A DNA stretch of 43,199 nucleotides from Streptomyces sp. CT34 (GTDB lineage Bacteria > Actinomycetota > Actinomycetes > Streptomycetales > Streptomycetaceae). The DNA lies in the NCBI RefSeq assembly GCF_000805335.1, contig NZ_KN708638.1, positions 1,858,109-1,901,307 on the forward strand. The letters run 5' to 3'. The notes beneath the pieces are model-generated. The model ran no database searches. It had not been told where the DNA came from and saw only the letters and a program-made list of their open reading frames with translations. Of this stretch, positions 31,810 to 39,938 are shown one piece after another (the stretch's first letter is position 1; each line of letters opens with the position of its first letter). A program made the translations under genes and the position numbers.

Positions 31810-33420
31810 TCAGGCCGGGGACCGGCCCAGGTACGCGGCCAGGCGGTCCGCGGCGGTGGCGCCGGGCGGGGCGGCGCGCTCCGGGGCGAACGAGCTGCCC
31901 TCGGTGCGCGGCGCCGACCCGTAGATCAGGCGGGCCGCCTCCAGGACCTCCCCGGCGGCCTCCGGCGCCAGATCGGTCGGGGCGCCGAGCGACCGCGCCA
32001 AGTCCCAGCCGTGCGCGAGGAGTTCGACGGTGACCTGCTGGACGAGCAGCCCGCCCGGCGCCTCGTACGGGCCGAAGGTGCGGTGCAGCATCCCGCTGTC
32101 GGTGAAGACGGCGCGGGCGGTGCGCGCGGACTCCTCGAAGGCCGCGATGTGGTCGAAGGGGCCGTCGCCGAGGTGGTCGGCGGTGTGGTCGCCGCGCGGC
32201 GACCCGGCGGCGATCGAGGCGGCCATCAGGTTCTCCCACACCATGTGGTCCAGCAGCTCCCGTACGGTCCAGTCCGCGCACGGAGTCGGCCGCCGGAGGT
32301 CGGCCGGACGGACGGTGGCGACCAGGGCACCGACGTCACGGACCACCTGCGCGTACGCGGCGAGCACCCGTTCCGGGTCGGTGTCCGCGAGGCGCGCGAA
32401 CGCGGAGCGGTCCAGCTCCCCCGGGGTTCGATGGGCGCGCAGAGCGGCGGCGGTCCAGGTGCCGGCGGTGCCCCAACGGGGCGGTGCGGGACGGCCGGTG
32501 GCCGTGCAGAGCAGCTGCCAGTAGCGCTCGACGAGGGGTTCGGCGACGGTCTCCAGCTGCTCCAGCAGGCGGGTGCGGGCGGCCGGGCCGTCCTCGGCCG
32601 GCGGGTCGGCGGTGGCGGCCTGGGTGGGGATCCAGGCGGCGATCAGCTCGGCGAGGACCGGCTCGGCGGCCGGGGAGTCCGGGGCGATGCCGGCGGCGAC
32701 GGCGGCTTCGGCGCGGGTGCGCATCAGCTCGGCGACCCGTATGGCGGCCTCGGTCGCCGCGGCCGGATCCGCCGCGTGGGCCGCGTCGGCCGCGTCGGCC
32801 GGCTGCCCGGGGGCGGTACGGGCGCTGAACTCGGCCAGCCGGCGCAGTGCGGCGCCCAGTTCCGGGTCGCCGACCAAGGTGGCCAACTCCACCCAGGCGT
32901 CGAGCTGTTCGGGCGTGGGGTCGTCGGGCGGATCGGGGGTGGCGGCCAGCAGGCCGCCACGGTAGGCAGGGGCGGCCACCCCGTCCAGGGCGTCCTCGAC
33001 GACGTCGGCGACGATCCGGCGGCGCTCCTCGGCCGACAGGCGGGCGAGTCGGGTCATCTGCGGCAGCTCCTCTGCTGCGGTGCCCCGCGCGGCCACCGTA
33101 CGCAGGACGGAGCGTTGCAGCCGCAGGGTGCGGAGCTGCGCGTCCAGGGCGTCCGCCCAGCGCTCCGCCGTGTCGCCGAGCGACCTCTCACGGTGCAGGA
33201 CGGCGCGGATCGCCGCGGTGCCGATGCCCAGTTCGCGCAGGGTGCGCACGATCTCCAGGCGGGCCGGGGCGTCCGGTCCGTACAGCCGGTAGCCCGCGGG
33301 GGTGCGGGCGGCGGGCGACAGCAGGTCCTGGTCCGACCACTTCCTGATGGTCTTGACCGATACGCCGGTCAGGCGCGAGAGCGCGCCGATGGAGAGCAGG
33401 CCGGTGCCGTCGTTGTTCAT
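31810..33420 (-). CDS. MerR-family regulator fused to a maleylpyruvate isomerase-like (DinB/TIGR03086) domain
   Basis: 536 residues from ATG 33420. N-terminal MerR winged helix (about 9-80: LSIGALSRLTGVSVKTIRKW, GYRLYGPDAPARLEIVRTLRELG) is followed by a long Ala-rich helical middle (about 85-345, including an AADAADAAHAADPAA run). The C-terminal domain of about 190 residues begins near VVRDVGALVATVRPADL, contains TPCADWTVRELLDHMVWEN and VELLAHGWDLARSLG, and matches the mycothiol-dependent maleylpyruvate isomerase/TIGR03086 metal-binding family, with His residues in DHM and AHGWD. The C-terminal domain may sense or act on a thiol adduct. Not found beside catabolic genes. Confidence 0.85.
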   Translation of the reverse strand: MNNDGTGLLSIGALSRLTGVSVKTIRKWSDQDLLSPAARTPAGYRLYGPDAPARLEIVRTLRELGIGTAAIRAVLHRERSLGDTAERWADALDAQLRTLRLQRSVLRTVAARGTAAEELPQMTRLARLSAEERRRIVADVVEDALDGVAAPAYRGGLLAATPDPPDDPTPEQLDAWVELATLVGDPELGAALRRLAEFSARTAPGQPADAADAAHAADPAAATEAAIRVAELMRTRAEAAVAAGIAPDSPAAEPVLAELIAAWIPTQAATADPPAEDGPAARTRLLEQLETVAEPLVERYWQLLCTATGRPAPPRWGTAGTWTAAALRAHRTPGELDRSAFARLADTDPERVLAAYAQVVRDVGALVATVRPADLRRPTPCADWTVRELLDHMVWENLMAASIAAGSPRGDHTADHLGDGPFDHIAAFEESARTARAVFTDSGMLHRTFGPYEAPGGLLVQQVTVELLAHGWDLARSLGAPTDLAPEAAGEVLEAARLIYGSAPRTEGSSFAPERAAPPGATAADRLAAYLGRSPA

Positions 33421-33481
33421 ACCCACCACTTTCGGGTCTCCCCCGGGGGGAGACGCAAACGGCGCCGCCGGCCGGGGCGGT

Positions 33482-34237
33482 TCACGCCTCCTGGACGGCC
33501 GCGCGGTACGCCGGCGACGGGGGCTCGCCCGCGGCCGGATGGTCCGGTCCGCCGGCCGCCGCCAGCACGCCGGCGGCCAGGGCGAACTGGGCCGCCGTGT
33601 AGGTGGCCATGATCCAGAACTGCGGGGCGGGCAGCTGCGGCCAGTGGGCGACACCGCTCGCGATCAGGGTGTCGGAGAGCAGGAAGAGCAGTCCGCCGGC
33701 CGCGGCCAGCGGGCCAGCCCGGAGCGCGCCGCAGGCCATCGCGGTGAGCAGCAGGCTGTATCCGGCGACCGGGACGCGGAGGCCGGCCGGCAGGTCGGGC
33801 CACAGCAGTGCGACGGTGGCGATCAGGGCGACCGCGTAGGCCGCCGCTGCCGCCCGGAAGGAGCGGCGCCGCGCCGCCGAGCCGCTGCCGTGCCGGGCGA
33901 ACAGCAGCAGGTAGCAGACGTGTCCGGCGGCGAACGAGCCCATGCCCACCAGGAAGGCGGTGCCGCCGCCGATCTGGAGGAAGGTGTCGCCGCCGCAGCC
34001 GAGCAGCAGCGCGCCGGCCAGCAGCGGCGGCCCGCCGCGGAGCAGCACGTGGGCGGCGAGCAGCGGCATCAGGGCGGGCTTGGTGAGGTGCACGGCGGTG
34101 CCGGCGAGGGCGACGGCGGTGCTGCCGGGCGCGGCGCCGGCATGCGCCACGAGGGCGAGGAGGTGGGCGGCGGCCAGGACGGCGAAGACGGCGAGCAGGA
34201 TCCGCGCGGCCCGCGGCCGGGGCGCGGGTGCCCTCAC
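33482..34237 (-). CDS. Lysoplasmalogenase (YhhN/TMEM86 family)
   Basis: 251 residues from GTG 34237, overlapping the upstream hydroxylase stop by 4 bases (GTGA). About eight membrane helices. Conserved family features include LTKPALMPLLAAHVL near residues 50-64, a GCGGDTFLQIGGGTAFLVGMGSFAAGHVCY block and LLFLLSDTLIAS, where Asp residues serve as catalytic candidates in YhhN/TMEM86 proteins. Lysoplasmalogenases split the vinyl-ether bond of lysoplasmalogens. Coupled to an AGMO-like gene, so an ether-lipid role is inferred. Confidence 0.85.
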   Translation of the reverse strand: MRAPAPRPRAARILLAVFAVLAAAHLLALVAHAGAAPGSTAVALAGTAVHLTKPALMPLLAAHVLLRGGPPLLAGALLLGCGGDTFLQIGGGTAFLVGMGSFAAGHVCYLLLFARHGSGSAARRRSFRAAAAAYAVALIATVALLWPDLPAGLRVPVAGYSLLLTAMACGALRAGPLAAAGGLLFLLSDTLIASGVAHWPQLPAPQFWIMATYTAAQFALAAGVLAAAGGPDHPAAGEPPSPAYRAAVQEA

Positions 34238-35181
34238 GCGGCGGGCTCCCCGACAGAGCGCTCCCCCACGGTGGGCCGGTCGCCGGCGTCCCGCGTGCCG
34301 GGCCGCCGCTCGCCCGGCGAACTCCGGCCTTCCTCAAGGGCGTTGAGGACCGCGGCCGGCTGCCAGCCCGGCCCCCGGAACACCCGTCCGGCGCGCTCGC
34401 TCCAGCTGTCCGCGGCCCGGAGGTCGCGGGCGATGGCGGCGTACTCGTGGGTGGCCACCCGCAGCGGGTTGTAGGTGTTGATGTTCTTGGTGAGGCCGTA
34501 GACCGGCCGCTCGGTCTCGGGGACGAACGAGCCGAACAGCCGGTCCCAGATGATCAGGATCCCGCCGAAGTTGCGGTCCAGGTAGCCGCCTTGCGAGGCG
34601 TGGTGGACGCGGTGGTGCGAGGGCGTGTTGAAGACGAACTCGACGGGCCGGGGCAGGGTGCCGATGCGCTCGGTGTGCACCCAGAACTGGTAGACGAGGT
34701 TGGCGCCGGAGGTGAAGGCGATCGCGGCCGGGTGCACGCCGAGCGCGACCATCGGCACGTAGAACGGCCAGACGGTCCAGGTCGTCCAGGGCTGCCGCAG
34801 GGCGGTGGTGAGGTTGAACTTCTCGCTGGAGTGGTGCACCACGTGGCAGGCCCACAGGATGCGGATGACGTGGTGGCCGCGGTGCGACCAGTAGTAGAAG
34901 AAGTCCTGGACGAGCAGCATCAGGGGCAGCGTCCACCACAGGACCGGTATCCGCAGCGGGGTGAGTTCGTAGACGGCGGAGTAGATCGCCACGATCGGGA
35001 TCTTCCACAGCGCGTCGAAGACCAGACTGCCCAGCCCCATGCCGACGCTGGTGGCGGCGTCCTTCGCCGCGTACCCCTCGGCGTCCTCGTCGGGGTGCAG
35101 GCGGTAGCTCACCATCTCGACGACGGTGAGCAGGACGAAGGCGGGCACGGACCACAACACGACATCGGGCAGGTGCGGCAT
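34234..35181 (-). CDS. Fatty-acid hydroxylase superfamily, alkylglycerol monooxygenase-like
   Basis: 315 residues from ATG 35181 (319 from ATG 35193). Several membrane helices and the three di-iron histidine boxes: SHRGHH, VVHHSSE and NTPSHHRVHH. Beyond the boxes, DFFYYWSHR, VYQFWVHTERIG, GGILIIWDRLFGSF and YGLTKNINTYNP resemble vertebrate alkylglycerol monooxygenase (AGMO/TMEM195) more than sterol desaturases, as I recall it. AGMO cleaves the O-alkyl bond of ether lipids and uses tetrahydrobiopterin in animals. A broad annotation would be sterol desaturase family protein. Overlaps the lysoplasmalogenase gene. Confidence 0.87.
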   Translation of the reverse strand: MPHLPDVVLWSVPAFVLLTVVEMVSYRLHPDEDAEGYAAKDAATSVGMGLGSLVFDALWKIPIVAIYSAVYELTPLRIPVLWWTLPLMLLVQDFFYYWSHRGHHVIRILWACHVVHHSSEKFNLTTALRQPWTTWTVWPFYVPMVALGVHPAAIAFTSGANLVYQFWVHTERIGTLPRPVEFVFNTPSHHRVHHASQGGYLDRNFGGILIIWDRLFGSFVPETERPVYGLTKNINTYNPLRVATHEYAAIARDLRAADSWSERAGRVFRGPGWQPAAVLNALEEGRSSPGERRPGTRDAGDRPTVGERSVGEPAA

Positions 35182-35197
35182 GCCCCGCACCATAAGT

Positions 35198-35231
35198 GCG
35201 GTAACGGGGCTACCGCTAGGGGTTGTTACCG
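35198..35231. promoter_or_regulatory. Inverted repeats upstream of the AGMO-like gene
   Basis: CGGTAAC (35199-35205) and GTTACCG (35225-35231) are inverted copies; inside them GCGGTA (35198-35203) and TACCGC (35211-35216) form a second pair. Placed just before the start on the minus strand, they may be an operator. No regulator gene is adjacent. Confidence 0.35.
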
Positions 35232-35258
35232 AGAAGTATGTAAGACGCGCTGTCAGCT

Positions 35259-35296
35259 GCCCGGCGGGGGCGTACCGCCGGTAGCCCCCGCCGGGC
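35259..35296 (-). terminator. Terminator of the amidohydrolase operon
   Basis: GCCCGGCGGGGGC (35259-35271) pairs perfectly with GCCCCCGCCGGGC (35284-35296), loop of 12. It lies 12 bases past the operon's last stop codon and insulates the sterol-desaturase-type operon. Confidence 0.85.
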
Positions 35297-35307
35297 GACG
35301 GGTGCGC

Positions 35308-36597
35308 TCACCACACCCGCAGTGCGGCCCCCTCCGCGAAGGCCGGGCTGGTCGCGTCGGCCGGCGGCTCCTTGAGGGGCTCGGCGATCTCCTCGACGGT
35401 GGGTCCGACGCGGGCCGCCACGGGGGCCAGGGCGGCGAGGTCGAAGCCGTAGACCCGGGCCGCGTTCCCACCGGTCATGGCGGCGACCTCGGCGGGCGGC
35501 AGACCGGCATAGGCGGCGCGCAGCGCCTGCCGGGAGTACGGGTGGGTGCCCTCGTCGTGGGGGAAGTCGCTGCCCCACATGATCTTGTCCAGGCCGATGC
35601 GGTCGCGCAGCGGGACTTCGTGGGGGCGCATGAAGCTGGCGCCCACATAGCAGTTGGCCTGCCACACCTCGCCGGGACTCGCGCCCATCGCGTCGGCCAG
35701 CCCCGCCCCGAACCGGGACTCCGCGGTGGTGGCGCGGGCCGCGGAGGCGACCAGCCGGCCGTGGTAGTAGTCCAGCATGTCCAGGACGCCCGGGATCCAG
35801 CCGGAGCCCTGCTCGGTGAGGACGAGGGTGAGGTCCGGATGGCGCCGGAAGGCACCGCCGAAGATGAGGTGCCACAGGGCGCGGTGGGAGAACCAGGTGG
35901 TCTCCACCATGAAGACCGCGCGGGCGGCGGGTTCGTCGCCCAGGGGCGGGGAGGCCGAGCCGCCGTGGTGGTTGACCGGGACGCCGAGTTCCGCGCAGAC
36001 GGCCCAGAGGGGGTCGTAGACCGGGGAGTGGAGCTCGGGGAGGCCGGAGCCGGGTGGCGTGCCGGGCAGCAGGATGCCGCCGGTGAGGCCGGCTTCCCTG
36101 GTCCGGCGGACCTCTCGCACCGCCTCGTCGACGTCGTTGAGGAGGATCTGGGCGACGCCCGCCCGGCGCCCCGGGGCCTGTGCGCAGAAGTCCGCGAGCC
36201 AGCGGTTGTGGGCGCGCAGGCCCGCCCGGCGCAGCGCGAGTTCCTCGCCGGTGGGCGCCGGCGCCATCAGGGAGGCGCTGGGGAAGAACGGCGGGATGGT
36301 GTTGGGGAAGACGACCTCGCCGACGATGCCGTCGGCCTCCAGCTCGGCCAGCCGCCGGGCGGAGTTCCAGTTGCGGTCGGCGGTGTCGGCGAGCAGGTCC
36401 TCGTGCGGGTTGACGTAGGTGGCGGCCCAGGCGTCGAACTCCTCGTGGTACCGGGACGGAAGGTAGGGCCGGTAGTCGAGGAGGTCGGCACCCGCGTGGC
36501 AGTCGGCGGAGATGACGGTGTAGCGGGCGCCGGGCGCCGCCAGGGGGTCGCTCGTGGGGGATGCCGTGCTGCGGTCTCCGTTGTGTGCTGCCGTCAT
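35308..36597 (-). CDS. Amidohydrolase_2 family metal-dependent hydrolase, paralogue A
   Basis: 429 residues from ATG 36597 with AGGAG 8 bases before; the start overlaps the previous gene's stop (ATGA). TIM-barrel amidohydrolase_2 family (as in gamma-resorcylate decarboxylase and ACMSD). ISADCHAG at residues 29-36 replaces the HxH motif with Asp-Cys-His; further ligand candidates are NHHGGS, and Asp in IMWGSDFPHDEG. These enzymes catalyse hydrolysis or decarboxylation of aromatic or small acids; the reaction here is unknown. Clearly paralogous to the gene before it, with matching PYLP/PYLD, GWIPGVLD/WWLPNLLW and GSDFPH segments. Confidence 0.9.
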   Translation of the reverse strand: MTAAHNGDRSTASPTSDPLAAPGARYTVISADCHAGADLLDYRPYLPSRYHEEFDAWAATYVNPHEDLLADTADRNWNSARRLAELEADGIVGEVVFPNTIPPFFPSASLMAPAPTGEELALRRAGLRAHNRWLADFCAQAPGRRAGVAQILLNDVDEAVREVRRTREAGLTGGILLPGTPPGSGLPELHSPVYDPLWAVCAELGVPVNHHGGSASPPLGDEPAARAVFMVETTWFSHRALWHLIFGGAFRRHPDLTLVLTEQGSGWIPGVLDMLDYYHGRLVASAARATTAESRFGAGLADAMGASPGEVWQANCYVGASFMRPHEVPLRDRIGLDKIMWGSDFPHDEGTHPYSRQALRAAYAGLPPAEVAAMTGGNAARVYGFDLAALAPVAARVGPTVEEIAEPLKEPPADATSPAFAEGAALRVW

Positions 36598-37952
36598 GAG
36601 GTCACTCCTGTGTACGGGAAGTCGTGGCCGGTCAGCCAGTGGCGGCCGGTCTCGCGGGCGCGCCGCCAGGACGCCGTCACCGGTCCCTGGTCGGCGGGCT
36701 GGCCCAGGTCCGCCGGGGTGGGGCCGATCCGCCGCGCCAGGGGGGCGAGCGCGGTGCGGTCGAAGCCGAAGATCTCGGCGGCGGACTCGCCGAGCATCCG
36801 GCGGGTCTCGGCGACCGGGATGTCGTGGAAGGTGTTCGCCAGCCACTCCCGGGTCCGCGGCCAGGTGCCCTCGGGGTGCGGGAAGTCGCTGCCCCAGAGG
36901 ATGTTGTCGACGCCGATCTCGTAGCGCTGGGCCAGTTCGCGGCGCTTGGTGTTGGTGGCGCAGACGAAGACGTTGCGGTCCAGGTACGCGTGCGGCGGGC
37001 GCTTCAGTTCGGCGAAGGGGGAGAGCTTCTTGCCGCCGTGCGCGCCCAGGTACAGCCGGTCCATGAACCACAGGAGGTTCGGCAGCCACCAGCAGCCGGA
37101 CTCGGCGATGCCGAAGCGGAGGCCGGGATGGCGTTCGAAGACGCCCGACCAGAGCAGGAACCACAGCGGGCGGGCCGGCCACCAGGTGACCTCGCTGACG
37201 AAGATGCCCAGGTGGTCGCCGTATTCCTCGCGCGGCGCGGCGCCGGAATGGGTGAGGACCGGCATCCCGGTCTCGGCCGCGGCGGCCCACACCGGGTCGT
37301 AACGCCGGTCGTGGTACGGGGCGTTGTCGCCCCACATGGCGGGGATCATCAGCGCGCCGAGGCCGGCGTCGCGGGCCCGGTGGATCTCGTCGACCGCCGC
37401 GCCGATGTCGCCGGTGACGGGCAGCAGGGCGACGCCGCAGTGCCGTTCCGGGTCGGTGGCGCAGAACTCCGCGAGCCACCGGTTGTGGGCCCGGGCGCCG
37501 GCCATGCCGAGCTCCGGGTCCTGGTCGCCGGAGAGGCCGAGGCCGACGCCGAAGGGGGCGGCGGTCGAGCTGTCCACGGCGTCGGCGTCCGGGAAGACGA
37601 CCTCGGCCGCGACCCCGTCGCCGTCCAGCTCCTTCACCCGCTGCGCCGGGTCCCAACCGCCGCGCAATCCTTCCTCGTTGTCCTCGAACCACTTGGCGGC
37701 GAAGGTCTCGTTGCGGACGCCGAGCCGGGTCATCGCGGCCCGCCGGGCGTCCCGGCCGGCCAGGAACTCGTCGAAGGCGCGGCGGAAGCGGGGGTCCAGA
37801 TAGGGGCGGTACTCCTCGGTGGGCAGTCCGGCGTGGCAGTCGGAGGAGACGATCAGGTACGGGTCCTGGTGGTGTTGGTACGGGTCCTGGTGGTGCCGGT
37901 GTTGGTCCTGATGGTGTCGGTGCGGGTCGGTGTCGTGGGTCAGGTCGGTCAT
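36594..37952 (-). CDS. Amidohydrolase_2 family metal-dependent hydrolase, paralogue B
   Basis: 452 residues from ATG 37952 with GAGGGA upstream. Unusual N-terminus: three imperfect 7-residue repeats of the type HRHHQDP (residues 11-32), encoded by 21-bp repeats (about 37858-37925), giving a His-rich tail that may bind metal. Then SSDCHAG (36-42), a long barrel with VLTHSGAAP, ESGCWWLPNLLWFMDRLYLG and NILWGSDFPHPEGTW (Asp as metal ligand). The His-rich leader is absent in paralogue A. Same transcript as its neighbours; substrate unknown. Confidence 0.9.
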   Translation of the reverse strand: MTDLTHDTDPHRHHQDQHRHHQDPYQHHQDPYLIVSSDCHAGLPTEEYRPYLDPRFRRAFDEFLAGRDARRAAMTRLGVRNETFAAKWFEDNEEGLRGGWDPAQRVKELDGDGVAAEVVFPDADAVDSSTAAPFGVGLGLSGDQDPELGMAGARAHNRWLAEFCATDPERHCGVALLPVTGDIGAAVDEIHRARDAGLGALMIPAMWGDNAPYHDRRYDPVWAAAAETGMPVLTHSGAAPREEYGDHLGIFVSEVTWWPARPLWFLLWSGVFERHPGLRFGIAESGCWWLPNLLWFMDRLYLGAHGGKKLSPFAELKRPPHAYLDRNVFVCATNTKRRELAQRYEIGVDNILWGSDFPHPEGTWPRTREWLANTFHDIPVAETRRMLGESAAEIFGFDRTALAPLARRIGPTPADLGQPADQGPVTASWRRARETGRHWLTGHDFPYTGVTS

Positions 37953-37967
37953 GCCGTTCCCTCACTC

Positions 37968-38118
37968 GTCGGTCGCGTCGGTCGCGTCGGTCCCATGAGT
38001 CGATGCCGGTCCCGTCAGCCGCATCGGTCGTGTCAGCCGCGTCGGTCCCATCAACCCCATCGGTCGCGTCGGTCGCGTCGCTCACATCAATCGCGTCGGT
38101 CGCGTCAGTCGCGTCAGT
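37968..38118. repeat. Degenerate 9-bp tandem repeats (GTCGGTCGC)
   Basis: About 17 units of 9 bp, consensus GTCGGTCGC with variants GTCAGTCGC, ATCGGTCGC and GTCGGTCCC, fill the gap between the SDR gene and paralogue B and run into the SDR stop codon. Such repeats are prone to slippage. Confidence 0.85.
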
Positions 38119-38998
38119 CGAGGATGAAGCGTTCGAGATACGACGGGTCGGCGCGGTCGAGCATCGACCGCGCCCGCGCCCGGATCTGTGCGTCGGTGTG
38201 CTCGGCGGCCGGCAGCATCCAGAAGCGGCCGGCCCGGATGCCGTCCACGACCTGCTCGGCGACGTCCTCGACGGGCGTGAACGCCACCTCCTGGCCGGCC
38301 TCCTTCATGGCCGCCTCCCACTCCGCGAGGCTGCGGTAAGGCGTCCTGCGCGGACGGGTCTTGGCGTAGCGCGCGGGCCGGTTGCGGTGCGACTCCCACA
38401 GCCCGGTGCGGAGCATGTGCGGGCCCGGGAAGAGCACCGAGGCGCCGATGGGGGCGCCCTCGGCCTTCAGGTGCGCGTACAGCGACTCGGTGAGCGTCAC
38501 CACGGCCGCCTTGGTGACGGCGTAGACGGAGGCGGTGGGCAGCGGCGCGACACCGCCGTCCGTGGAGGAGGTGTTGACGACGTGGCCGGGTTCGCCGGAC
38601 GTCAGCATCCGCGGCAGGAAGCACTGGACGCCGTGGAAGACGCCCCAGACGTTCACCGCGAACGCCCAGTGCCAGTCGGCGGGGTCGTGCTGCCACATCC
38701 GGCCCTCGGCGCCGGAGCCCACCCCCGCGTTGTTGCACAGCACATGGACGGCACCGAAGGTGTCGTACGCGGCGGCGGCCAGCGCCTCGACGTCCTCCCG
38801 CAGGCCGACGTCCACGGTACGCGCCAGGAGTTCGGCGCCGTCCGCGGTCAGCTCGTCGGCGGTGGCGCGCAGCGGCGCCTCCTCGACGTCGGCGAGGACG
38901 ACCTTGAGGCCCTCGGCGGCGAAGCGGCGGGCCATGGCCCGGCCGACTCCGCTCGCGGCGCCGGTGACCACCGCGACCTGTCCGGTCCGCAGCTCCAT
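38114..38998 (-). CDS. SDR family oxidoreductase
   Basis: 294 residues from ATG 38998 with AAGGGGGG upstream. TGAASGVG at 12-19 (NAD(P) binding), LCNNAGVG, Ser in VVNTSSTDGG, catalytic Tyr-xxx-Lys in SVYAVTKAA. The Asp in VVLADVEE favours NAD over NADP. Likely oxidises or reduces a hydroxyl/ketone in the pathway served by this operon. Starts 13 bases after the ADC-like gene stops. Confidence 0.93.
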   Translation of the reverse strand: MELRTGQVAVVTGAASGVGRAMARRFAAEGLKVVLADVEEAPLRATADELTADGAELLARTVDVGLREDVEALAAAAYDTFGAVHVLCNNAGVGSGAEGRMWQHDPADWHWAFAVNVWGVFHGVQCFLPRMLTSGEPGHVVNTSSTDGGVAPLPTASVYAVTKAAVVTLTESLYAHLKAEGAPIGASVLFPGPHMLRTGLWESHRNRPARYAKTRPRRTPYRSLAEWEAAMKEAGQEVAFTPVEDVAEQVVDGIRAGRFWMLPAAEHTDAQIRARARSMLDRADPSYLERFILD

Positions 38999-39011
38999 CA
39001 GGCACCCCCCT

Positions 39012-39812
39012 TCACCGGACGCTGCCTTCCGGCGGCCCGTCGAGGGTCTGCATCGGGTCGTCGTAGCGCTGGTGGATGTACGGCAACAGGGCTCGGCCGT
39101 CGACCCGTTCGGCGACGGTGCCGCGCTGGTCGGTGGTCTTCTCGCCGAGGGTGATCCCGACGAGGGCGTGCACCGGCAGGTCGGCGACCGGGTCGTACAT
39201 CGACTCCCGCAGGACGACGTCGCCGGTGACCCGCTCCAGCCTGCGGACCTTCTCGTGGCGCCGGCAGTGCACCAGTACCGGGTCGGCGTCGAAGCCCGAA
39301 CCGTCCACGGCCGGCAGGAACTTGAAGTAGAAGTCGGTGCGGTGCTCCGGCTCCGGGAGCTGCAGCGGGCCGCCGACCGCGCCGCGCACCTCGACGAAGG
39401 CGATGCCGTGCCGGGCCAGGGCGGCGCGGACGACCGGGCCGTCGCGCTCCACGGTGACCTCGCCGAGCTTCTTGGGTTCGCCGAAGACCTCACGGCCGCC
39501 GGTCAGGGCCCGTTCGTGGGTCATCGGCATGACCAGCGGGTACCAGCCCTCGGTGCCGTGGTGGAGGGCCGCGACGGCGACCGAGCCGGCGCCCAGCGGA
39601 TAGCCGGGCAGGTCGACGGTGCTGATGGTGGCCCGGACCAGGGGGCGGGCGGTGGGCTGGAGCGGGGGCGGCAGCACCGCCGCGACCGCGTCCGGGTCGG
39701 TCTCCCAGAGGGCCACCACGCCGGTGGACCAGATGTCGGGGAGCTTGGCGCCGGCGGCGCGGGTCGCGGCGATCTCCGCCTCGGTGCGCGCTCCGTAGCG
39801 TATGCGTGCCAT
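39012..39812 (-). CDS. Acetoacetate decarboxylase (ADC) family protein
   Basis: 266 residues from ATG 39812. ADC-fold signature EVFGEPKKLGEV with Lys114-Lys115, the counterpart of the Schiff-base Lys and its neighbour in clostridial acetoacetate decarboxylase. Also matching: YPLGAGSVAVAALHHG, YPLVMPMTHERALTGGRE. Actinobacterial ADC-like proteins outside the solventogenic clade often act as decarboxylases, aldolase-dehydratases or cyclases, so the reaction is not assigned. First gene of the operon, 126 bases from the divergent TetR gene. Confidence 0.92.
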   Translation of the reverse strand: MARIRYGARTEAEIAATRAAGAKLPDIWSTGVVALWETDPDAVAAVLPPPLQPTARPLVRATISTVDLPGYPLGAGSVAVAALHHGTEGWYPLVMPMTHERALTGGREVFGEPKKLGEVTVERDGPVVRAALARHGIAFVEVRGAVGGPLQLPEPEHRTDFYFKFLPAVDGSGFDADPVLVHCRRHEKVRRLERVTGDVVLRESMYDPVADLPVHALVGITLGEKTTDQRGTVAERVDGRALLPYIHQRYDDPMQTLDGPPEGSVR

Positions 39813-39862
39813 GTCGTACCGCCCTTCGTCATCCGGGACTCGCGGGGGTCGTTCGAGGCTCC

Positions 39863-39877
39863 TGTAACACAGTTACA
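39863..39877. promoter_or_regulatory. TetR operator candidate
   Basis: TGTAACACAGTTACA is a perfect 6-3-6 inverted repeat in the gap between the divergent ADC operon and TetR gene, 51 bases upstream of the former and 62 of the latter. The AT-rich block after it (around 39890) may hold promoter elements. Confidence 0.8.
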
Positions 39878-39938
39878 TGACGTCCGATGAAGGGTAAAGG
39901 GCCGTGCGGCACCCGGAGTTGGGAGATAGTGGGGGGCT

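Noticed and set aside
35308..38085. A single 925-codon frame spanning amidohydrolase A, the frame opposite B and the repeat array
   Set aside because: Upstream part is a shadow of paralogue B and of 9-bp repeats; the real start at 36597 has a ribosome-binding site and an ATGA overlap.
37968..38118. Possible CRISPR array
   Set aside because: Units are contiguous 9-mers without unique spacers, and no cas gene is near.
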